Source of the DNA: Pseudomonas baetica
GTDB taxonomy: Bacteria; Pseudomonadota; Gammaproteobacteria; Pseudomonadales; Pseudomonadaceae
Assembly (NCBI RefSeq): GCF_002813455.1
Contig: NZ_PHHE01000001.1
Location: forward strand, 4,150,001 to 4,214,000
Reading direction: 5' to 3'
Length of the DNA stretch: 64,000 nucleotides
Within the stretch, counting starts at the first letter, position 1. Each line of letters starts with the position of its first letter. The translations under genes were made by a program, and so were the position numbers. The notes under the pieces were generated by a model. The model was not told the DNA's origin and made no database searches. It saw nothing but the letters and a program-made list of their open reading frames with translations. Of the stretch, positions 58,359 to 64,000 are shown piece by piece.

Positions 58359-60467
58359 TTGTCCAGGTTCAGGATCGCTACTCTGCTAGGAGCATTGTTG
58401 TTTCTCGGTGCCAGTGAAATCGACGCCGCCGCGCTGCCGGGTCTTCCTGCCGCCACAGAGGAGGCGGCCAAACCCGAACCGATTGTCCAGGGCGGATTGC
58501 TCGGCGCCATCAGTTCGAGCATTGACGACGTTCAAGACAAGCTCGACCTCAACGAACACCTGGTCGACGCCTGGCGCCTGCGTGCCGACCGCGCGGCCGA
58601 CGAAGTCTACAAACTGGTCAACCAGCCGTCGAACCGCTCAGGCTGGAGCGTCGGTGGAGACTTCCTGATGCTGTCAGGTGTGTGGCTTGGCACCTTTGCA
58701 TTGCTGACCGTGCTCGGCAGCCTGTCGGCCAAACGTCTGCGCGAAAGTCGCTGGTTTCGCACGCGCCAGCGCAGTCAGGATCTGCTCGGCTACCTGCTGC
58801 CCTACACCGTACCGGCACTGATCTGTCTACCGCTGACGTTGTACGTCAGCCACTTCTTGCAGGCCTCCGTCGGTCGCGCGCTGGCGCTGTGTTTTGCCTA
58901 CGCGACCAGCAGCGGCATCTTTTCCACGTCGATGCTGCTGTGCGTGGTGGTGATGTTCAACGTCGGCCACAAACGCCCGGCCGCGCGGATCATTCGCGAT
59001 TACTGCCCGCGTCCGCTGTTTCTGATCGGCTTTCTCGCCGCCCTCAGCGATGCACTGACCAGCCCGCAGATCGCCCGGCAACTGGGCGGCAATATCACCA
59101 GCAGTGTCGCGGTGTTCACCGGGCTGATTGCCTCAGTCATCTTTGGCTTGCTGGTGATTCGTCTGCGCCGCCCGGTGGCGCATCTGATCCGTAATCGACC
59201 GCTGGCCCAGCGCCTGAAACAGCCGTCATTGCAGGAGTCACTGCGGATTTTTTCCGGGTTGTGGTACTGGCCTATCGTGCTGATGGTGCTGGTGTCGGCG
59301 GTGAGTCTGATCGGCATTGGCGAAGACAATCAAAAAGCCCTGCGTTGCGCGCTGTTCACTACTGTTCTGCTGATTGGCACGGTGTTTCTCAGCACCATCC
59401 TCCAGCACTTGTTCAAGTCGCGTAAAGCCGCAGCGCTTCAGCGCAGCAGTGCCTACAAAGAGCGGTTTCTCAGCCTGTTGCACGCCTTGCTGCGGATCGT
59501 CATCGCGATTGCTTTCATCGATATCCTCGGTCGGATCTGGGGCGTGTCGCTGCTCGATTTCGCCCAGAGCAGCACGGTTGGCCGGGCGATCAGCAATGCC
59601 CTGAGCAGCATCGGTCTGATCTTCCTGGTGACGTGGCTGCTGTGGGTGGTGCTCGACACGGCGATTCAGGAAGCGCTGAAACCTCCGGTCAGCAAACGTG
59701 CGGCGCGCCAGCCCAGCACCCGGGTGAAAACCATCCTGCCGCTGCTGCGCAACGCGATCAAAATCATCTTGGTGGTGATCTGCGCGATCACCACCATGGC
59801 CAATCTGGGGATCAACGTGGCGCCGTTACTGGCCGGTGCCGGTGTGGTCGGTCTGGCCATCGGTTTCGGTTCGCAGCAGTTGGTTCAGGACGTGATCACC
59901 GGTTTGTTCATCATCATCGAAGACACCCTGTCGATTGGCGATTGGGTGGTGCTCGATTCCGGGCATGCCGGCACGGTGGAAGGGCTGACCATCCGCACCC
60001 TGCGCCTGCGTGACGGCAAGGGTTTTGTGCACTCGGTGCCGTTCGGCCAGATCAAGGCGGTGACCAATCAATCACGGCAATTTGCCTTTGCGTTCTTCTC
60101 GGTGCAGTTCACTTATGACACCGATGTGGAAAAAGCCATCGAGTTGATCCGCGAGACCGGCGATTCGATCCGTGAAGACCCGTTCCTCAAGTACAACCTG
60201 CAAGGGCCGCTGGATGTGTTTGGGGTGGACAGGATGGATCTCAACGGCGTGGTGCTGACGGCGCAGTTCCGCACGGTGTCAGGTGGGCAATATGCGGTGA
60301 GCCGGGCGTTCAACCAGCGTCTGAAGAAGCTTGTGGATAACAGTCCGTGGGTGCATTTTGCGCAGACTTATCCACAGCAGGTTTTGTTGCCCAAGCGTCA
60401 GCCGGCAGATGATGTGACGCCGGAGCATCCCTCAGTGGTGTTGCCGCAGCAATCGCCGATTCAATAG
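58359..60467 (+). CDS. Large MscS-type mechanosensitive channel
   Basis: Inner-membrane channel that opens under membrane tension. The 702-aa protein has a signal peptide (about 1-23), a periplasmic segment, some ten predicted helices, then the MscS core. The pore helix and hinge are PLLAGAGVVGLAIGFGSQQL, followed by the beta domain DTLSIGDWVVLDSGHAGTVEGLTIRTLRLR and an alpha/beta vestibule, ending in a Pro-rich tail. The size resembles YbiO-like paralogues. The start is TTG at 58359 with GGGAG about 9 nt upstream; no ATG exists before the signal peptide. No operon partner is evident. Confidence 0.88.
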   Translation: MSRFRIATLLGALLFLGASEIDAAALPGLPAATEEAAKPEPIVQGGLLGAISSSIDDVQDKLDLNEHLVDAWRLRADRAADEVYKLVNQPSNRSGWSVGGDFLMLSGVWLGTFALLTVLGSLSAKRLRESRWFRTRQRSQDLLGYLLPYTVPALICLPLTLYVSHFLQASVGRALALCFAYATSSGIFSTSMLLCVVVMFNVGHKRPAARIIRDYCPRPLFLIGFLAALSDALTSPQIARQLGGNITSSVAVFTGLIASVIFGLLVIRLRRPVAHLIRNRPLAQRLKQPSLQESLRIFSGLWYWPIVLMVLVSAVSLIGIGEDNQKALRCALFTTVLLIGTVFLSTILQHLFKSRKAAALQRSSAYKERFLSLLHALLRIVIAIAFIDILGRIWGVSLLDFAQSSTVGRAISNALSSIGLIFLVTWLLWVVLDTAIQEALKPPVSKRAARQPSTRVKTILPLLRNAIKIILVVICAITTMANLGINVAPLLAGAGVVGLAIGFGSQQLVQDVITGLFIIIEDTLSIGDWVVLDSGHAGTVEGLTIRTLRLRDGKGFVHSVPFGQIKAVTNQSRQFAFAFFSVQFTYDTDVEKAIELIRETGDSIREDPFLKYNLQGPLDVFGVDRMDLNGVVLTAQFRTVSGGQYAVSRAFNQRLKKLVDNSPWVHFAQTYPQQVLLPKRQPADDVTPEHPSVVLPQQSPIQ

Positions 60468-60495
60468 CGATTTATCGGGTGGCGCCGCCGGCCAC

Positions 60496-60518
60496 TTCGC
60501 GAACAGGCCCGTTGCAAC
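60496..60518 (+). repeat. Degenerate single REP half
   Basis: TTCGCGAACAGGCCCGTTGCAAC resembles the TTCGCGAGCAGGCTCG... arm with several changes, and no partner arm is found nearby. It is probably a decaying element in the 197-bp gap before the next gene. Confidence 0.5.
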
Positions 60519-60664
60519 ACTACAAATCCCGGCCATCGACACTTTACGGGTGACGGTTGCGCACTAAACCCGCAAAATGCAACGATTCCGGCAATGATCG
60601 ACGACGGCACCACAAGTCCCGTCGCCAAAGCCATCGTTCCTATCAGACTGGGCCTGCTGACTCT

Positions 60665-61549
60665 ATGCGAATGCGCCTTATGTTACTGGGCGGCGGAAAT
60701 GCCCTTGGGCAGGCGCTGATTCGCCTCGGTGCGGAAGAAGACATCGGTTTCCTCGCCCCCCGCCCGCCCGAAGACGGCTGGGATGCCGCGAGCCTGACGC
60801 AACTGCTCGACGACACCCGTCCCGATGCGTTGATCAACCTCGCCTACTATTTCGACTGGTTCCAGGCCGAGACTGTCAGCGAAAGCCGCATGGCCGGGCA
60901 GGAACGCGCCATTGAGCGTCTGGCCGAACTGTGCCAACACCACAACATCGTCCTCGTGCAGCCATCCAGTTATCGGGTGTTCGACGGCTCGCGTGCCACC
61001 GCCTACAGCGAAAAAGACGAACCGGTGCCCTTGGGTCTGCGCGGTCAGGCACTGTGGCGGATCGAACAAAGTGTTCGCGCCACCTGCCCGCAGCACGTGT
61101 TGCTGCGTTTCGGCTGGCTGCTCGACGACAGCCCCGATGGCACCCTGGGACGTTTCCTCGCCCGCGCCGAACAACCGGAAGAGTTGCTCATGGCCGATGA
61201 TCGCCGTGGCAATCCGACTCCGGTCGACGACGCCGCACGGGTGATTATTTCGGTGCTCAAGCAACTCGACTGCGCGGCGCCGCTGTGGGGTACCTATCAC
61301 TACGCCGGCCACGAAGCGACCACACCGCTGGCGCTGGGCCAGGCGATTCTGACCGAGGCCCGCAGCCTGCACGCACTGGCCATCGAAGCACCGACCGCCC
61401 AGGCTCACGCCGCGCGGCCGGACGCTGCCGAGGAACCGCAACACGCGGTGCTCGCCTGCAAGAAAATTCTGCACACTTTCGGGATCAAGCCGCGCGCCTG
61501 GCGTGCCGCACTCCCGGGCTTACTGGATAGGTTTTATCGTCATGGCTGA
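60665..61549 (+). CDS. Sugar-nucleotide-binding protein (RmlD-like), active-site residues altered
   Basis: Rossmann-fold protein similar to dTDP-4-dehydrorhamnose reductases. The 294-aa form starts at ATG 60665 (MRMRLMLLGGGNALGQAL); a longer frame upstream has no support. It keeps the nucleotide loop LGGGNALG (8-15) and a serine in VQPSSYRVFDG. The Tyr-X-X-X-Lys catalytic pair is not seen in the expected place (PVPLGLRGQALWRIEQ, residues 121-136). It may therefore bind but not reduce a sugar nucleotide. It overlaps the following epimerase gene by 8 nt, implying a joint role. Confidence 0.82.
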   Translation: MRMRLMLLGGGNALGQALIRLGAEEDIGFLAPRPPEDGWDAASLTQLLDDTRPDALINLAYYFDWFQAETVSESRMAGQERAIERLAELCQHHNIVLVQPSSYRVFDGSRATAYSEKDEPVPLGLRGQALWRIEQSVRATCPQHVLLRFGWLLDDSPDGTLGRFLARAEQPEELLMADDRRGNPTPVDDAARVIISVLKQLDCAAPLWGTYHYAGHEATTPLALGQAILTEARSLHALAIEAPTAQAHAARPDAAEEPQHAVLACKKILHTFGIKPRAWRAALPGLLDRFYRHG

Positions 61550-62471
61550 AGGCCCTGTATTAATCACCGGTGGCGCCGGTTTCATTGGCTCGCACCTCAC
61601 CGATGCCTTGCTCGCCAAGGGCCACTCGGTACGCATTCTGGATGATCTGTCGACCGGCAAGCGCAGCAACCTGCCGCTGGACAATCCTCGGGTTGAACTG
61701 ATTGTCGGCGATGTCGCCGATGCGACTCTGGTCTCCAAGGCGATGCAAGGTTGCAGCGCTGTCGCGCATCTGGCGGCCGTGGCCTCGGTACAGGCGTCAG
61801 TGGATGATCCGGTGAAGACTCACCAGAGCAACTTCATCGGTACGCTAAATGTCTGCGAAGCCATGCGTCTGTGGGGGGTTAAACGTGTGTTGTACGCCTC
61901 CAGTGCGGCGGTGTACGGCAACAACGGCGAGGGCGAGTCGATTGACGAAGACACGCCAAAGGCTCCGCTGACGCCTTATGCTTCGGACAAACTGGCCGGC
62001 GAGCATTACTTCGACTTCTACCGCCGCCAGCATGGTCTGGAACCGGCGATTTTCCGCTTCTTCAACATCTTCGGCCCGCGTCAGGATCCGTCCTCACCGT
62101 ATTCCGGGGTGATCAGCATCTTCAGCGAACGCGCGCAGAAAGGCCTGCCGATCACCGTGTTCGGCGATGGCGAGCAGACGCGCGACTTCCTCTATGTCGA
62201 GGATCTGGTTGACTTGTTGGTGCAGGCGATCGAAAAGCCTGTTGTCGAAACCGGCGCAGTGAACGTCGGCTGGAATCAGGCGATGAGCCTCAAGCAGATG
62301 CTCGCAGAACTGCAAAAGGTCGTTGGCGAGTTGCCTCCCGTCAGCTACGGTTCGGCACGCTCCGGCGACATCCGCCACTCGCGGGCGAACAACGCTCGTT
62401 TGCTGGAGCGGTTCACGCTGCCAGAGCAGACGCCGATGAGCGTTGGGCTGGCTCGGTTGCTCGGAAAATAG
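61542..62471 (+). CDS. NAD-dependent sugar epimerase/dehydratase (GalE-like SDR)
   Basis: Extended short-chain dehydrogenase acting on a nucleotide sugar, probably a 4-epimerase; exact substrate unknown. The 309-aa protein has GGAGFIG (10-16), SSAAVYG (120-126) and the catalytic Tyr146 and Lys150 in PYASDKLAGE. GDGEQTRDFLYVEDLV marks the substrate domain. The ATG at 61542 lies inside the end of the upstream RmlD-like gene (ATGGCTGA). The same pair next to oprG occurs in P. aeruginosa by my recollection (PA4069-PA4068-oprG). Confidence 0.9.
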   Translation: MAEGPVLITGGAGFIGSHLTDALLAKGHSVRILDDLSTGKRSNLPLDNPRVELIVGDVADATLVSKAMQGCSAVAHLAAVASVQASVDDPVKTHQSNFIGTLNVCEAMRLWGVKRVLYASSAAVYGNNGEGESIDEDTPKAPLTPYASDKLAGEHYFDFYRRQHGLEPAIFRFFNIFGPRQDPSSPYSGVISIFSERAQKGLPITVFGDGEQTRDFLYVEDLVDLLVQAIEKPVVETGAVNVGWNQAMSLKQMLAELQKVVGELPPVSYGSARSGDIRHSRANNARLLERFTLPEQTPMSVGLARLLGK

Positions 62472-62486
62472 CATTACCGCAGACAT

Positions 62487-62518
62487 GAAAAAGGCGCCTT
62501 TTGACAGGCGCCTTTTTC
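62487..62518. terminator. Bidirectional terminator after the epimerase gene
   Basis: A 13-bp stem GAAAAAGGCGCCT/AGGCGCCTTTTTC with a 6-nt loop. A and T tracts on both sides suit the convergent epimerase and oprG genes. Confidence 0.9.
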
Positions 62519-62540
62519 ACGGCCGGAATATGTCGCTGTT

Positions 62541-62581
62541 CCTGTGGCGAGGGGCGTTTGCCCCGGTCAACCGCAAAGCAG
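62541..62581 (+). repeat. Degenerate intergenic repeat (CCTGTGGCGAGGGG family)
   Basis: CCTGTGGCGAGGGGCGTTTGCCCC followed by a GCAAAGCAG-type end resembles a third family of short palindromic repeats common in Pseudomonas intergenic DNA. The stem is imperfect (GGGGC/GCCCC). Confidence 0.45.
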
Positions 62582-62649
62582 TTGCCGTCAGTTCAAGCTG
62601 CTCACCACCAAGCCTCATTCACCACCACGTGAACGTTCGCTAAATCGGC

Positions 62650-63348
62650 TTAGAACTTATAGCCCAAACCCACCATGTAGATGAACGGATCAACATCCAC
62701 GTTCACCCGTGCCCGAGTACCCGGCGCCACGGCGTTGTTCTCAACAGTCGCGCGAGTATCGATGTCGATGTAGCGTACCTGGGCGTTGAGCATGATGTTG
62801 TCGGTCAGCATGTAATCCGCACCGACCTGCCAGGCCAGACCCCAAGAGTTTTTCGCCTTGAAGTTGCTGAAGCCGTTGGACTGCGCCTCACTGCCGACGT
62901 GTTCGTCGTAGATCCAGGTGTAGTTGATACCGCCACCGACATACGGTTGGAACGGCGACTTCGAATCCAGCGGGTAGTAGACGACGCTGAGGGTCGGTGG
63001 CAGGTGTTTCAGCGTACCGAGCTTGCCATTGGCCGCTGGCAGGGCAGTGCCTTTGATCTTCACGTCATGTTCAAACGGGGTGGCGGCCAGCAACTCGATG
63101 CCGACGTGGTCAGTGAGCATGTAGGCGAAGTTCAGGCCCAGTTGAGTGTCGCTGCTCATGGTCGCCTTGCCGCCCAGATTGGTGCCGCTCAACGGGCCCT
63201 GATCGACCTTGACGTTGGAGCTGTCAGCCTTCGGGTTGACGGTGATTGCACCGGCACGGATCAGGATGTCACCGGCATCGTGAGCGTGGGCGAGCGGGGC
63301 TGCGAGCGCGAGGGCAACCAGCGAGGCGCTGAGCAAGGACTTGTTCAT
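62650..63348 (-). CDS. oprG: Outer membrane protein OprG (OmpW family)
   Basis: Eight-stranded outer-membrane beta-barrel proposed to let small hydrophobic or amino-acid solutes diffuse laterally. The 232-aa precursor has a signal peptide (MNKSLLSASLVALALAAPLAHA, about 22 residues). Aromatic amphipathic strands follow and it ends GYKF with a terminal Phe, the outer-membrane assembly signal. The YVGGGINYTWIY segment and the FAYMLTDHVGIELLAATPFEHD region are OmpW hallmarks. An ANR-like site lies upstream, fitting the known anaerobic induction of oprG in P. aeruginosa. Confidence 0.93.
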   Translation of the reverse strand: MNKSLLSASLVALALAAPLAHAHDAGDILIRAGAITVNPKADSSNVKVDQGPLSGTNLGGKATMSSDTQLGLNFAYMLTDHVGIELLAATPFEHDVKIKGTALPAANGKLGTLKHLPPTLSVVYYPLDSKSPFQPYVGGGINYTWIYDEHVGSEAQSNGFSNFKAKNSWGLAWQVGADYMLTDNIMLNAQVRYIDIDTRATVENNAVAPGTRARVNVDVDPFIYMVGLGYKF

Positions 63349-63414
63349 GGGGGCTCCGAAAGGACGTTAAAAGTTTCTGATGTCCTATGGTACGAAGCCA
63401 ACTGATACGGTCTT

Positions 63415-63428
63415 TTGACTCAGCTCAA
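63415..63428 (-). promoter_or_regulatory. ANR/FNR-type box upstream of oprG
   Basis: TTGACTCAGCTCAA matches TTGA-N6-TCAA, the core of the ANR/FNR site. Its centre is about 73 bp upstream of the oprG start codon. About 30 bp closer to the gene, TACCAT on the minus strand could be the -10, which would put the site near -41.5 as for class II activation. Confidence 0.6.
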
Positions 63429-63473
63429 TGAAACAGTGAAGGAGCGGGTTTTTGTGGAGCCTTTGCCGGCCTC

Positions 63474-63537
63474 TTCGCGAGCAGGCTCGCTCCCACCCTG
63501 GAAGGTGATCACCTGTGGGAGCGAGCCTGCTCGCGAA
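63474..63537. repeat. REP doublet (REPIN), 18-nt spacer
   Basis: Arms TTCGCGAGCAGGCTCGCTCC.. (63474-63496) and exact complement (63515-63537), spacer 18 nt, same order and spacing as the element at 53935. It sits between the end of the DUF3299 gene and the oprG promoter region. Confidence 0.93.
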
Positions 63538-63570
63538 GACGATGGATCAATCAACACAAAACTGCCGGAT

Positions 63571-64000
63571 TCACTCCGGCAGCTCATACACATAAATCTT
63601 GTCGGCATCCATTTGATACCCGGCATCCGCCAGTTCGCTGCTCGACGCTTTGACCTGCAACGGCCCCTCGACCCAATACGGCTGATACAGCTCATCAAGC
63701 TTCACGCCCAACTCGCTTTTCACATGCACGATCTGGTTCGACGGCGGCGGCGGCACATGGATGCAGGCGCCGAAATACGGCACCAGCAAAAAGTCCGTGG
63801 TGCGTCCTTCTTCATTGACTTCCAGCGGCACGATGTAACCCGGCAGACGGATGTTCTGACCGTCGAGGCCCTTGACCACCGGTGCATTCGGCATGTCCTG
63901 TTTCGCGGCTGGCGCGGATTCGGCCGACAGCGCATCGCTCATCTTCGACAGATCGTGCAGCGGGGTCATGTTCGGCACTTCCGGCGCGGCGTCCGGCGGG
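63571..64000 (-). CDS. DUF3299 family protein (5' end outside window)
   Basis: Function unknown. Only the C-terminal part (143 codons including stop) is in the window; the frame stays open to position 64000 with PPDAAPEVPNMTPL upstream of the first internal start. The true start and any signal peptide therefore lie outside. Conserved stretches are IRLPGYIVPLEVNEEG and VPYFGACIHVPPPPSNQIV, with a single Cys in a metal-site-like setting. Homologues are small exported proteins next to oprG. A REP doublet follows its stop codon. Confidence 0.8.
   Translation of the reverse strand, partial: PPDAAPEVPNMTPLHDLSKMSDALSAESAPAAKQDMPNAPVVKGLDGQNIRLPGYIVPLEVNEEGRTTDFLLVPYFGACIHVPPPPSNQIVHVKSELGVKLDELYQPYWVEGPLQVKASSSELADAGYQMDADKIYVYELPE

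Noticed and set aside
60557..60664. N-terminal extension of 36 residues on the RmlD-like protein
   Set aside because: The added part is Arg/His/Lys-rich and precedes a normal Rossmann start. The ATG at 60665 gives the family-like N-terminus.

Overview
The window is a chromosomal segment of a Pseudomonas of the fluorescens group. The gene order rrn - birA - coaX - tRNA-Tyr/Gly/Thr - tuf - tRNA-Trp - secE-nusG - rplKAJL-rpoBC - rpsLG-fusA-tuf - S10/spc/alpha operons - katA - ferritin - uvrA - MFS - ssb follows P. aeruginosa as I remember it. REP-type intergenic palindromes of the kind found in fluorescens-group genomes are scattered through the second half. Nothing indicates a phage, insertion sequence, CRISPR array or recently acquired island.

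Positions 1-3550 are the distal part of an rRNA operon: tRNA-Ala(TGC), 23S, 5S and a terminator (16S lies outside). Positions 3636-8567 carry birA, coaX, a small SPOR-like membrane protein, three tRNAs, a first tuf gene, tRNA-Trp, secE and nusG. Positions 8685-37897 are the transcription and translation supercluster: L11/L1, L10/L12, rpoBC, the str operon with a second tuf gene, then the S10, spc and alpha operons. Good sigma70-type promoters (TTGANN, 16-17 bp, TAGAAT/TATTAT-like) stand before tRNA-Tyr, rpsL, rpsJ, rpsH and rpsM. The two inside the spc-alpha run directly follow strong hairpins. Positions 38137-45229 hold a catalase, a ferritin, uvrA, a YajR-like MFS transporter and ssb.

After ssb the content turns accessory. 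A perfect 37-bp inverted repeat marks the junction. Then come a complete yjfIJKLMC-type operon on the minus strand (DUF2170, PspA/IM30, DUF2491, DUF350, DUF1190, ATP-grasp glutathionylspermidine-synthase-like); a divergent cysteine hydrolase / GlxA-type regulator pair; a DUF3182 protein overlapping an alpha/beta hydrolase; a four-gene ATGA-coupled operon (DUF72, EEP phosphatase, cardiolipin synthase B, YbhN); a large MscS-type channel; two sugar-nucleotide SDR-like genes; OprG/OmpW; and the start-truncated end of a DUF3299 gene.

The most interesting unexplained system is the yjf operon. Its promoter is framed on both sides by identical 12-bp palindromes, and a REP doublet splits it between yjfJ and yjfK. 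It combines a PspA-like membrane-stress coiled coil, a DUF350 membrane protein, a cysteine-containing exported protein and an ATP-grasp ligase whose substrate is not settled. Five REP doublets occur in two topologies with constant spacers (42 nt in three, 18 nt in two). The two tuf genes form a gene-conversion mosaic and encode EF-Tu proteins differing at three residues.
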